This document shows, one piece after another, positions 24,075-32,111 of a DNA stretch of 64,000 bases. Source of the stretch: Micromonospora chersina (lineage in GTDB: Bacteria; Actinomycetota; Actinomycetes; Mycobacteriales; Micromonosporaceae). The stretch covers positions 1,364,001 through 1,428,000 of the forward strand of contig NZ_FMIB01000002.1 of assembly GCF_900091475.1 (NCBI RefSeq), given 5' to 3'. Position 1 is the first letter of the stretch. Each line of letters starts with the position of its first letter. Made by a program: the position numbers and the translations under genes. The notes under the pieces were generated by a model, which ran no database searches, was not told the origin of the DNA, and saw only the letters and a list, made by a program, of their open reading frames with translations.

Positions 24075-24818
24075 TCAGATCTGGAGCCACAGCGCCGGCA
24101 CGTTCGGCGGTTCCCAACCGGCGATCGCGGTGTGCGCCTGCCGGCAGCGGTAGGTCAGGCCGTTGTAGGTGACGGTGTCCCCCACCTGGTAGGTGCGCCC
24201 CGCGGTCCAGGTGCCGCTCGGGGCCGGCGAGCTGGTCGCGGTGGGCGTGGGTGCCGGGGTGGTCGGGGCCGGGGTGGGCGTGGGTGACGGTGTCGGGTTG
24301 CCGCCGCCTCCACCGATCTGGAGGTCGACGCAGGAGTAGAAGGCGTTCGCCGTGTCGGCGATGTTCCACACGGCGAGCAGCTTCTGCCGGCCGGAGAACC
24401 CGCCCAGGTTGACGGTGTGCGACACGGTGGCGTCGGGCTGGCGGCCGCCGCCGTCGACGACCGCGACACGGGTGTTGCCGATCCAGTACTCCCAGTTGGA
24501 CGTGGCGTGCCGGGCGGTGTTGACCCAGGTGAACGTCACCGAGCTGCCGACCGAGGTGGCCGGCCAGCCGCGGCTGTCGTCGTTGAGCACGGCGAACTGG
24601 GCGATGCCGGCGTTGCAGCTCTTCAGGCCCTTGGGGCCCTCGACGCTCTGCGGCTCGTACTTGATCTGGCCGCAGTCGGGCACCCGGTTCTCCGCGCAGA
24701 GCGCCTGGCGGCTGGGGGGTGAGGACACGTAGCCGTGAGCCTGGGCAGGAGCGGCGACCGCCAGGGTGGCGGTGACGGCACCCGTGGTGAGCAGCGGCAG
24801 GGTGATTCTTCGACGCAT
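24075..24818 (-). CDS. AA10 lytic polysaccharide monooxygenase with CBM5/12
   Basis: The product is a 247-residue secreted copper enzyme that oxidatively cuts chitin or cellulose. A signal peptide ends in AQA, leaving mature His28, the first copper ligand; His104 in WVNTARHATSNW is the second. Further AA10 features are PPSRQALC, LKSCNAGIAQFAVLNDDSRGWP and SGRQKLLAVWNIADTANAFYSCVDL. A Pro/Thr linker (about 173-200) leads to a CBM5/12 module (WTAGRTYQVGDTVTYNGLTYRCRQAHTAIAGWEPPNVPALW), which favours chitin. It is divergent from a glycoside hydrolase gene across an AT-rich promoter region. Confidence 0.95.
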   Translation of the reverse strand: MRRRITLPLLTTGAVTATLAVAAPAQAHGYVSSPPSRQALCAENRVPDCGQIKYEPQSVEGPKGLKSCNAGIAQFAVLNDDSRGWPATSVGSSVTFTWVNTARHATSNWEYWIGNTRVAVVDGGGRQPDATVSHTVNLGGFSGRQKLLAVWNIADTANAFYSCVDLQIGGGGGNPTPSPTPTPAPTTPAPTPTATSSPAPSGTWTAGRTYQVGDTVTYNGLTYRCRQAHTAIAGWEPPNVPALWLQI

Positions 24819-24858
24819 GTCGGCAACTCCTTCGGGGCGGTGGGAGATGCCAATGAAG

Positions 24859-24904
24859 ATAAATTAAACCTTGTTAACAGTAAAGACTCCTGTCTATAAA
24901 TTAA
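24859..24904. promoter_or_regulatory. AT-rich divergent promoter region with 9-bp direct repeats
   Basis: Between the LPMO and GH starts lies the most AT-rich segment noticed in the window. ATAAATTAA occurs at 24859-24867 and again at 24896-24904. Between them, TTGTTAACAG is followed by an imperfect dyad, ACAGTAAAGACTCCTGT (24877-24893), with ACAG/CTGT arms. This looks like a shared operator and promoter core for polysaccharide-induced expression; the regulator is not known. Confidence 0.55.
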
Positions 24905-25065
24905 GTCGCGTAGCCGGGGCTCTCCTTGAGCGCGTCGCGGCCGCCGTGGGATTCTGGTGCGTCGATGGCTCGCGCGGGGCCGGTCGTCGTCGCTCCGGGC
25001 ACCCGGACACCTCTCCGGGAGGGCGACGCGGACAGACGATCGCCCGACCCCTGAAGGAACCCCGC

Positions 25066-27141
25066 ATGAGCAGAACCATCCCCACAGCGCGCCGGCTCAC
25101 CGCGTACGCGGCCGTCCTGCTGCTCGCCGCCGCGGCGCCGGCCGCCGTCGACCCGCCCGCCGCCGGCGCGGCGGCCGACCCGGTGGCGGTGACAGTGAAC
25201 GCCCGCGCCGGGCTGGCCACCGTGCCGGACACCGCGCTCGGCGTCAACCACGCCATCTGGGACCAGCACCTGGGCAGCACCGAGACCTCGGACCTGCTCC
25301 GCGCGGCAGGTGTGAAGATGCTGCGCTATCCCGGTGGCTCGTACGCCGACATCTACCACTGGCGGACCCACACCGCGCCGGGCGGGTACGTCGCCCCGAA
25401 CACCGACTTCGACACCTTCATGGCGGCGGCCCGGAGGGTCGGCGCCCAGCCGATGATCATCGCGAACTACGGCACCGGCACCCCGGCCGAGGCCGCCGAG
25501 TGGGTGCGCTACGCCAACGTCACCAAGGGTTACGGCGCGACGTGGTGGACGGTCGGCAACGAGAACTACGGCAACGGTCACTACGGTTCGGCCTGGGAGG
25601 CCGACGACCACTCGGACAAGAGCGCCACCCAGTACGCCCGCCTGGTCGTCGAGTACGCCGACGCCATGAAGGCGGTCGACCCGAGCATCAAGGTCGGCGC
25701 GGTGCTGACCATGCCGGCGAACTGGCCGGACGCACTGACCGCCGGCGCCGACCCCGGGCCCTGGAACCAGACGGTCCTCTCCCTCGCCGGCCCGAAGATC
25801 GACTTCGTGGACGTGCACTGGTACCCGGGCGGCACCGCCGCCGAGTCCCTGGCCCGGACCGCCCACCTCCCCGACGCCGCCTGGCTGCTGCGCCAGCAGA
25901 TCGCCCGTTACGCCGGCCCGGACTCCGGCCGGATCGGGATCAGCTTCACCGAGCTGAACGTGAGCGCCGGCCAGAACACGCAGCCGGGCGTGCTGTTCCT
26001 GGCCGACGCCTACAGCGGGCTGCTGGAGCAGGGCGTCTTCACCGTGCAGTGGTGGAACGTGCACAACGGGATCGGCACGGTCTCGGAGGTCGCCGGGCAG
26101 ACCGACTACGGCGACTTCGGGATGCTGTCCAGCGGCGGGTGCACGGCCGACGGGTCGGTCTGCGAGCCGCCGTTCAACACGCCGTTCGCGCCGTACCACG
26201 GGCTGGCCATGATGAACCTCTTCGCCCGGGCGGGTGACCAGTTCGTCCGCGCCGGCACCGACCAGCCCCTGGTCACCGCCCACGCGGCCCGCCGGCCCGA
26301 CGGCAGCCTCGCGGTCCTGCTGCTGAACAAGGACCCGGACAGCGCCCACGAGGTGGCGATCGAGTACGCCGGCTTCACCCCCTCGGCCGAGGCGCCGACC
26401 GTGCACACGCTGGCCAACGGCGCGAGCGGGGTGGCCACCGGCCGCTCCGGCAGCGCGACGGCCCGGACGCTGCCGCCGTACTCGCTGACCACGCTCGTGC
26501 TGCGCCCCGCCGGCACAGCCGACGGACGGCCCGGGGCACCCGGCCGGCCCACCGCGGGCGTGGTCACCGACCGGACGGCCACCCTCTCCTGGCCGCCGGC
26601 CGCGCCGGGCGGCGCGCCGATCGCCAAGTACGAGGTGTACCGGCAGCAGGGCGCGGTCAGCGAGCAGCTCGGCGAGACGGCGGGCACCTCGCTCACGGTC
26701 GGCAACCTCGACCCGGGCACCCGGTACACGGTGAACGTGCTCGCCCGGGACACCGCGGGCCGGGTCTCCTGGTCCTCCCCGCCGCTCACCTTCGCCACCG
26801 GCAGCCCGGCGGCCAGCACCTGCGCGGTCCGGTTCAGCAAGGACACCGACTGGGGCAACGGGTACGTGGCGACCGTCGAGGTCGTGAACACCGGACCGGA
26901 CGCGATCGACGGCTGGACGCTCACCTGGACGTGGCCGACCGGCTGGCAGCAGGTGAGTAGCGGCTGGAGCGCCAACTGGTCGCAGGTGGGCACCGCGGTC
27001 AGGGTGACCAGCACCCCCGACAACCGCCGGCTCGCCGCCGGCGGCGGCAGCACCAGCGCCGGCTTCGTCGGCGCGTACAGCGGGCCGAACGTGCAGCCCG
27101 GCGCGTTCCGGCTCAACGGCACCGTGTGCACCACGCGGTGA
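25066..27141 (+). CDS. Secreted clan GH-A glycoside hydrolase (alpha-L-arabinofuranosidase-like) with FnIII and CBM2
   Basis: The product is 691 residues. A signal peptide (about 1-37) is followed by a TIM-barrel catalytic domain: LRYPGGSYADIYHWR and the acid/base Glu166 in WTVGNENYGN, then the nucleophile Glu296 in GISFTELNVSAG. These features match GH51-like or related arabinofuranosidases of clan GH-A; the exact CAZy family is not certain. Residues about 490-580 are an FnIII domain (ATLSWPPAAPGGAPIAKYEVYR) and about 585-691 a CBM2 (GWTLTWTWPTGWQQVSSGWSANWSQ). The ATG at 25066 follows GAAGGAA. It probably debranches plant hemicellulose near cellulose. Confidence 0.88.
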   Translation: MSRTIPTARRLTAYAAVLLLAAAAPAAVDPPAAGAAADPVAVTVNARAGLATVPDTALGVNHAIWDQHLGSTETSDLLRAAGVKMLRYPGGSYADIYHWRTHTAPGGYVAPNTDFDTFMAAARRVGAQPMIIANYGTGTPAEAAEWVRYANVTKGYGATWWTVGNENYGNGHYGSAWEADDHSDKSATQYARLVVEYADAMKAVDPSIKVGAVLTMPANWPDALTAGADPGPWNQTVLSLAGPKIDFVDVHWYPGGTAAESLARTAHLPDAAWLLRQQIARYAGPDSGRIGISFTELNVSAGQNTQPGVLFLADAYSGLLEQGVFTVQWWNVHNGIGTVSEVAGQTDYGDFGMLSSGGCTADGSVCEPPFNTPFAPYHGLAMMNLFARAGDQFVRAGTDQPLVTAHAARRPDGSLAVLLLNKDPDSAHEVAIEYAGFTPSAEAPTVHTLANGASGVATGRSGSATARTLPPYSLTTLVLRPAGTADGRPGAPGRPTAGVVTDRTATLSWPPAAPGGAPIAKYEVYRQQGAVSEQLGETAGTSLTVGNLDPGTRYTVNVLARDTAGRVSWSSPPLTFATGSPAASTCAVRFSKDTDWGNGYVATVEVVNTGPDAIDGWTLTWTWPTGWQQVSSGWSANWSQVGTAVRVTSTPDNRRLAAGGGSTSAGFVGAYSGPNVQPGAFRLNGTVCTTR

Positions 27142-27153
27142 GCCGGGCGGCGG

Positions 27154-28101
27154 TCACCCCCGACGTGGTGGCCTGAGCCGCGCGTCGGCCGCCGACGGGG
27201 TCCGCGGGCTCCGTCGGCGGGTCGCGCCGCCCGGGCGGCGCGGGGCCGGGACCACGTGCGGGCGCAGCCGCGCGGCGGGCGCCGGGCCGGCCGATGGCCG
27301 GCGCGGCGCGCCCGGCCGGGGCAGCGCGGCCAGGATCAGCCCGAGAAGCGTCACGGCGACCACCCCGTCGAGCCAGTAGTGGTTCCCGGTGCCGACCACC
27401 ACGAGCAGGGTGAGCACCGGGTGGGCCAGCCACAGCCACCGCCACCGACCGGCGCTGACCGCCACGAGCGCGACGGCCACGGCCACGGCCCAGCCGACGT
27501 GCAGGGAGGGCATCGCGGCGTACTGGTTGCTCAGCGTGTCGGCCTCGGGCGGGCCGTAGACGGCGGGGCCGTACCGGCGGCCGGTGTCCACGAGGCCGGT
27601 GAGCGCGGTCATCCGGGGCGGGGCGAGCGGGACGAGGACGTGCAGGGCCAGCGCCGAGGCGGTGAGCGCGGCGAGCGCCCGCCGTGTCCAGCGGTAGTGC
27701 GCGGGATGGCGGAGGTAGAGCCAGACCAGGCACAGCGCGGTGGCCGGGAAGTGCACGTACGCGTAGTAGCAGTTGGCCAGCCGGACCGGCAGCTCGTGGA
27801 GGAGCAGCGGCGCCTGCACGGCCGCCTCGTCGGGCAGGTGCAGCAGGCGCTCGAACCACCAGATCCGCTCCCCGTTCACCTGCGCGTCGGCGGACCGCCC
27901 CGCCACCGCCAGCCGGCCCGCCTTGTACGCGAGGAAGAGCACGGCGACGAGGGTCAGCTCGCGGAGCGCACGGCGTACCGCCCCGGCCGGCCGCGCCTCG
28001 ACCGGCCGCGCTTCAACCGGCCCCGGATCGGCCGGCCTCGGGTCGACCGGCCGCGCGTCGACGGCCAGCGCCGGGGGCGGCGCGGGCTGCGTGGTGTCCA
28101 C
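27154..28101 (-). CDS. PAP2-superfamily membrane phosphatase/transferase
   Basis: The product is 315 residues. The core has several transmembrane helices and the PAP2 motifs AAMPSLHVGWA and GTGNHYWLDGVVA, which hold the catalytic His residues; an upstream segment ERIWWFERLLHLPDE resembles the inositolphosphotransferase (Aur1/PAP2_3-like) branch. It probably dephosphorylates or transfers a phospholipid head group. The first 40 residues are a charged Pro-rich cytoplasmic leader built from five tandem 15-bp repeats, and the last 55 residues are Arg/Pro-rich. The GTG at 28101 precedes the leader. It faces the convergent GH gene across 12 bases. Confidence 0.88.
   Translation of the reverse strand: MDTTQPAPPPALAVDARPVDPRPADPGPVEARPVEARPAGAVRRALRELTLVAVLFLAYKAGRLAVAGRSADAQVNGERIWWFERLLHLPDEAAVQAPLLLHELPVRLANCYYAYVHFPATALCLVWLYLRHPAHYRWTRRALAALTASALALHVLVPLAPPRMTALTGLVDTGRRYGPAVYGPPEADTLSNQYAAMPSLHVGWAVAVAVALVAVSAGRWRWLWLAHPVLTLLVVVGTGNHYWLDGVVAVTLLGLILAALPRPGAPRRPSAGPAPAARLRPHVVPAPRRPGGATRRRSPRTPSAADARLRPPRRG
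27987..28061. repeat. Five tandem 15-bp repeats in the PAP2 N-terminus
   Basis: Five contiguous 15-base units, each starting CCGGCC (27987, 28002, 28017, 28032, 28047), encode a five-residue period of the type (V/A)-(E/D)-(A/P)-R-P on the minus strand. Copies 1, 2 and 5 are most alike. Unit number could vary between strains. Confidence 0.85.
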
Positions 28102-28152
28102 AGCGCCTCGATTCGGTCACGGCCGGCGTACGCCGGCCCGGGTGGGCACGGA

Positions 28153-28186
28153 CCAGGGCCGCCGCCGGAATCGGCGACGGCCCTGG
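28153..28186 (-). terminator. Terminator downstream of the MarR-linked exporter
   Basis: CCAGGGCCGCCGCCG (28153-28167) pairs with CGGCGACGGCCCTGG (28172-28186) with one mismatch and the loop GAAT. It begins 13 bases past the exporter stop and precedes the PAP2 start on the same strand. Confidence 0.8.
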
Positions 28187-28198
28187 GACGACGGGGCG

Positions 28199-29839
28199 TC
28201 AGCGGCGGGCGCGTTCGCCCGGGCCCGTGACGTCCACGGCCACCTCGTCGAAGGCGGGCGCCCCGTCGACCGCGTCGGCCGCGACGGCGACCGAGCGGGC
28301 GGTGTCGGGCAGGTCCAGGCTGGACCGCAGGGTGACCGGCTTGAGCAACAGCGCGGCCAGGATCCCGACGACCGCGATGGCGGCGGAGATCAGGAAGATG
28401 TGCCCGGTCGCGTCACCATACGCGGCCCGCACAATGTTGCGCACCGGCTCGGGAAGGGCGGCGAGGTTGAGCGTGCTGCCGCCACTGCCGCCCGAGGTGG
28501 GGATCCCGGCCGCGGCCAGGTCGTGGGTGATCCGGTCGGTGACGCGGCGGGCGAGCACCGCGCCGAGCACCGACACGCCGATGGTGCCGCCGAGGGAACG
28601 GAAGAACGCCACCGTCGAGCTGGCCGCGCCGATGTCCTTGAGCGCCACGGTGTTCTGCACCGCGAGCACCAGGTTCTGCATGGTCATGCCGACGCCCACG
28701 CCGACCACGAACATGGCGGCGCCGACCAGGACCAGCGAGGTCTCGTGGTCGATGGTGCCGAGCAGGGCGAAGCCGGCGACCAGGATGACCGACCCGGCGA
28801 CGATGTACGGCTTGATCTTCCCACTGGCGGTGATCAGCCGGCCGGCGACGATGGACGACAGCAGCACGCCGGCCATCATCGGGATGGTGAGCAGGCCGGC
28901 CTCGGTCGGGCTGTAGCCGCGGCCGATCTGGAAGTACTGGCCGAGGAAGACCGCGCCGCCGAACATCGCCATGCCGACCGCGAGGCTGCCCAGGATGGCC
29001 AGCGCGGTGGTGCGCTCGCGGACGATCTCCAGCGGCACGACCGGCTCGGCGGCCCGCGACTCCACGAGGACGGCCAGGGCGAGCAGCAGCACCGAGCCGC
29101 CGACCATCGCGCCGGTCTGCCAGGACAGCCAGGCGAACGAGTCGTCGACGAACGAGATCCAGACCAGCAGCAGGCTGACGCCGGCGGCGATCAGGGTGGC
29201 GCCCAGGTAGTCGATCTTCACGTTGTCCCGCCGCGCGGTGGGCAGGTGCAGGGTCACCTGGAGCAGGATCAGCGCGATGATCGCGACGGGCACGCCGACG
29301 AAGAAGCACCAGCGCCAGCCGAGCCAGGAGGTGTCCACGATGAGGCCGCCGAGCAGCGGACCGCCGACCGTGGCGAGCGCCATCACGCCGCCGAGGTAGC
29401 CGTTGTAGCGGCCCCGCTCGCGGGGCGGGATCATCGCCGCGATGGCCACCTGGACCAGGGCCTGGAGGCCGCCGACGCCGATGCCCTGGAAGGCACGGGC
29501 GGCGATGAGCTGGCCGGCGGAGTGCGCGAAGCCGGCCGCGACCGAGCCGGCCAGGAAGACCACGATGGCGACCTGGATCAGCAGCTTCTTGTTGAACAGG
29601 TCGGCGAGCTTGCCCCAGATCGGGGTGGTCGCCGTGGCGGTGAGCAGGGTGGCGGTGACCACCCAGGTGTACTGGGTCTGCGAGCCGTTGAGGGATCCGA
29701 TGATCTTCGGTAGGGCGGTCGAGACGACCGTGCTGCTCAGCATGGCCACGAAGAGCACCAGCAACAGGCCGCTGAGGGCCTCGAGCGTCTGCCGCCGGTT
29801 CATGGGCTCGGCGTCCGCCGTCGCGGTGGGTGCGCTCAT
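28199..29839 (-). CDS. DHA2-family multidrug exporter (MFS, 14 TM)
   Basis: The product is 546 residues with about 14 transmembrane helices. The N-terminal ALSGLLLVLFVAMLSSTVVSTALPKIIGSL, motif A (PIWGKLADLFNKKLLIQVAIVVF) and motif C (VGGPLLGGLIVDTSWLGWRWCFFVGVPV) are those of EmrB/LfrA-like drug:proton antiporters. Its ATG overlaps the TGA of the preceding MarR gene (ATGA), so the two are translationally coupled and the exporter is very likely controlled by that MarR protein. A C-terminal soluble tail of about 40 residues is not conserved. The exported substrate is unknown. Confidence 0.93.
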   Translation of the reverse strand: MSAPTATADAEPMNRRQTLEALSGLLLVLFVAMLSSTVVSTALPKIIGSLNGSQTQYTWVVTATLLTATATTPIWGKLADLFNKKLLIQVAIVVFLAGSVAAGFAHSAGQLIAARAFQGIGVGGLQALVQVAIAAMIPPRERGRYNGYLGGVMALATVGGPLLGGLIVDTSWLGWRWCFFVGVPVAIIALILLQVTLHLPTARRDNVKIDYLGATLIAAGVSLLLVWISFVDDSFAWLSWQTGAMVGGSVLLLALAVLVESRAAEPVVPLEIVRERTTALAILGSLAVGMAMFGGAVFLGQYFQIGRGYSPTEAGLLTIPMMAGVLLSSIVAGRLITASGKIKPYIVAGSVILVAGFALLGTIDHETSLVLVGAAMFVVGVGVGMTMQNLVLAVQNTVALKDIGAASSTVAFFRSLGGTIGVSVLGAVLARRVTDRITHDLAAAGIPTSGGSGGSTLNLAALPEPVRNIVRAAYGDATGHIFLISAAIAVVGILAALLLKPVTLRSSLDLPDTARSVAVAADAVDGAPAFDEVAVDVTGPGERARR

Positions 29840-30306
29840 CGCGCGTCCTCCAGGTTGTCGTGTCGGGTGAGCGCGACCTCGAGGTCGCGGGTGAGGCGCG
29901 CGAGCGCGGCGGACAGGGCCGCCACCTCGCCGGGGGTCCAGTCGGCGAGCGCCCGGGCGAGCACCCCGCCGTACCAGTCGTAGGCCTCGGTCAGGGCGGC
30001 ACGGCCGGCCGGGGTGACGGTCAGGTGGCTGGCCCGCCGGTCATCCGGGTCGGTGCGCCGGTCCACCAGGCCGTCGGCGACGAGGGCGGCGACCGCGCGG
30101 CTGACCGTCGAGGGGTCGAGCCGGCTCCGTTCCGCCAGGTCCCGGGCGTGGCATCCGGTGTCGGCGCCCCGGTCGATGTGCCGGAGCAGGCCGACGAGGC
30201 CGGGCGGCACGGCCGGCCGGTCGTCCGCGCGCCGCTGCTTGAGCAGCCGCACGCCGGTCAGCATGTCCTGCAACCGCGTGACGAGTTCCTGGCTGGTGGC
30301 GTCCAC
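29836..30306 (-). CDS. MarR-family transcriptional regulator
   Basis: The product is 156 residues with the winged-helix domain CHARDLAERSRLDPSTVSRAVAALVADGLVDRRTDPDDRRASHLTVTPAGRAAL, whose DxRAxxLxLTxxG wing is diagnostic of MarR. N- and C-terminal helices form the dimer. The GTG at 30306 has AGGGGAGGGGAAGA upstream; the frame extends further without conservation. Its stop overlaps the exporter start. The 100-base region towards the divergent TetR gene contains candidate operators, so it probably represses its own operon until a drug-like ligand binds. Confidence 0.92.
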   Translation of the reverse strand: MDATSQELVTRLQDMLTGVRLLKQRRADDRPAVPPGLVGLLRHIDRGADTGCHARDLAERSRLDPSTVSRAVAALVADGLVDRRTDPDDRRASHLTVTPAGRAALTEAYDWYGGVLARALADWTPGEVAALSAALARLTRDLEVALTRHDNLEDAR

Positions 30307-30342
30307 TCTTCCCCTCCCCTGCCTTGGTTGCCTCAAGCAATC

Positions 30343-30369
30343 ATTCGCGAATCTTGCGCAGTAGGCAAG
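30343..30369. promoter_or_regulatory. Palindromes between MarR and TetR genes
   Basis: ATTCGCGAAT at 30343-30352 is a perfect 10-bp palindrome. CTTGC-N7-GCAAG at 30353-30369 is a second dyad directly next to it, and TTGCCTCAAGCAA lies just upstream (from 30328). The region must hold two divergent promoters and is a likely operator for one or both adjacent regulators. Confidence 0.55.
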
Positions 30370-30407
30370 TTTGCTCATTGAGAAACGGATCACGTACGCT
30401 GGAACCC

Positions 30408-30998
30408 ATGGAGGAGGCCACCGGGCTGCGGGAGCGGAAGAAGGCGGCGACCCGCCTCGCCCTGCACGAGGCGGCCCTGCGCCTCGCCGCCGAGCAGGGG
30501 CCGGACCGGGTCACCGTCGAGGCGATCGCCGACGCCGCCAACTTGTCCCGGCGCACGTTCTCCAACTACTTCTCCAGCAAGGAGGAGGCGCTCTTCCACG
30601 GCGACACCATGCGGCTGCGCCGCCTGCTGGAACTGATCGCCGAGCAACCCGCCGACCTGACCCCGTGGGCGGCGCTGAGCCGTGCCGCGCTGCGCCAGGC
30701 CGACGAGATGGACGGCGAGACCGCCGAGTCCTGGCTCGCCCGGCGCCGCCGCTTGCACGGCAACCCGGGCCTGGTGGCGCACCAGGTGGCCGCGTACACG
30801 GCGATCGAGCGGGAGTTGGCCGGGGAGATCGGCCGCCGGCTCACCGGCGCCGACGGGCCGCTGCGCGCCCGGATCCTCGCCGCGACCTTTCTGGCGACCC
30901 TGCGGGTCGCCGTCCAGCAGTGGATCGAGGCGCCGGACCAGCCGCTCACCGGCACGCTCCGGGCCGCGCTCGCGCACGCCACCCCGGCGACCGGCTGA
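30408..30998 (+). CDS. TetR-family transcriptional regulator
   Basis: The product is 196 residues. The HTH domain is RERKKAATRLALHEAALRLAAEQGPDRVTVEAIADAANLSRRTFSNYFSSKEEALFHGD (residues about 7-65), with the TFSNYF helix typical of the AcrR branch. The C-terminal ligand domain is short. The ATG at 30408 is the first after the divergent promoter region. Being divergent from a MarR-exporter operon, it may add a second layer of control to efflux; no direct target is proven. Confidence 0.9.
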   Translation: MEEATGLRERKKAATRLALHEAALRLAAEQGPDRVTVEAIADAANLSRRTFSNYFSSKEEALFHGDTMRLRRLLELIAEQPADLTPWAALSRAALRQADEMDGETAESWLARRRRLHGNPGLVAHQVAAYTAIERELAGEIGRRLTGADGPLRARILAATFLATLRVAVQQWIEAPDQPLTGTLRAALAHATPATG

Positions 30999-31028
30999 CT
31001 GTCGGAGGGTGGCGCTAGCGTCCTCGGC

Positions 31029-31391
31029 GTGGTCACCGTCGACGAGGTCCGCGCCCTGGCCCGCACGCTCCCCCGCACCAGCGAGCACCTGATCCACGAC
31101 CGGATCAAGTTCCGGGTGGGCGCGATCGTCTACGTCGCGTTCAGCCGCGACGAGCAGACCATGGGCTTCGGCTACCCCAGGGAGCAGCGCGACGGGCTGA
31201 TCGCCGCCGAGCCCGCCCTGTTCTTCCTCCCACGCCCCTCCGACCTGAGGTTCAACTGGGTCTGCTGCCACCTGGAGCGGCTCGACCACGCCCAGATGAC
31301 CGAGCTGGTCTGCGAGGCGTGGCGGATGGTGGTGCCGAAGTTCCTGGCCCGCCAGCGGCTGGGTGAACCCGGGCCGCCGGGGCTTCGGTGA
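31029..31391 (+). CDS. MmcQ/YjbR-family protein
   Basis: The product is 120 residues with the YjbR (double-wing) fold: VDEVRALARTLPRTSEHLIHDRIKFRVGAIVYVAFSRDEQTMGFGYPREQRDGLIAAEPALFFLPRPSDLRFNWVCCHLERLDHAQMTELVCEAWRMVVPKFL. The RFNWVCCHL and EAWRMVVPKFL segments are family hallmarks. These proteins may bind DNA, but no activity is established. The GTG at 31029 starts 30 bases after the TetR stop, so it may be co-transcribed with that gene. Confidence 0.88.
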   Translation: MVTVDEVRALARTLPRTSEHLIHDRIKFRVGAIVYVAFSRDEQTMGFGYPREQRDGLIAAEPALFFLPRPSDLRFNWVCCHLERLDHAQMTELVCEAWRMVVPKFLARQRLGEPGPPGLR

Positions 31392-31419
31392 GAGCGGTAC
31401 CACGCCGTACGGTCCCGGC

Positions 31420-32046
31420 ATGAGCGGCACCACGACATCCACGGCGGCCGTCCGGCCGTACCGGCCCGCCGACCACGACGCGGTCTACGACATCTGCGTC
31501 CGCACCGCCGACGCCGGCGGCGACGCCCGCGGGAGGTACGCCTCCGACGACCTCATGCCCGACCTCTTCGCCGGCCCCTACGTGCACCTCGAACCGGATC
31601 TGGCGTTCGTGCTGGCCGACGCCGGCCGGGTCGTCGGCTACGTGGTGGGCACCGCCGACACCCCCGCCTTCGTCCGCGCCTACCGACGGGTCTGGATCCC
31701 CCGGCTGGCACACCGCTACCCCGAGCCGTCCGGCGACCCACGCACCCCGGACGAGGAGATGATCGCCCTGCACCACCACCCCGAACGGATGCTGGTGCCG
31801 GAGCTGGCCGGCTACCCGGCCCACCTGCACATCGACCTGCTCCCCAGCCACCAGGGGCGCGGCCACGGCCGGCGGCTGCTGGAGACGTTCCTGGCCGCCG
31901 CCGCCCGGGCCGGCGCGCCCGCGCTGCACGTCGGCATGGTCAGCGCGAACGTCCGCGCCCGCGGCTTCTACGACCGGCTGGGCTTCCACGTCATCCCGGT
32001 GCCGGACCCGGGTCCGCTCACCTACCTGGGCCGGCCCACCACCTGA
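31420..32046 (+). CDS. GNAT-family N-acetyltransferase
   Basis: The product is 208 residues with the GNAT fold: VRPYRPADHDAVYDICVRTADAGGDA at the N-terminus, the acceptor strand AHLHIDLLPSHQGRGHGRRLLETFLAAAARAG containing the acetyl-CoA pyrophosphate loop Q/R-x-x-G-x-G/A (HQGRGHG), and VSANVRARGFYDRLGFHVI. The size and the EEMIALHHHPE insert resemble actinobacterial acetyltransferases with similarity to O-GlcNAcase-associated GNATs. The substrate is unknown. The ATG at 31420 follows the YjbR gene after 28 bases. Confidence 0.9.
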   Translation: MSGTTTSTAAVRPYRPADHDAVYDICVRTADAGGDARGRYASDDLMPDLFAGPYVHLEPDLAFVLADAGRVVGYVVGTADTPAFVRAYRRVWIPRLAHRYPEPSGDPRTPDEEMIALHHHPERMLVPELAGYPAHLHIDLLPSHQGRGHGRRLLETFLAAAARAGAPALHVGMVSANVRARGFYDRLGFHVIPVPDPGPLTYLGRPTT

Positions 32047-32111
32047 CGAGCCGGCCGGGATGCGGGTCGATTCCGCCCCGGGGGCCGACCCGCCGCTGAC
32101 AGACTCGGTCG

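Noticed and set aside
32062..32093. GCGGGTCG/CGACCCGC dyad between the GNAT and LtrA genes as a terminator
   Set aside because: The arms are only 8 bp with a 16-base loop, no better than chance in this GC-rich sequence.
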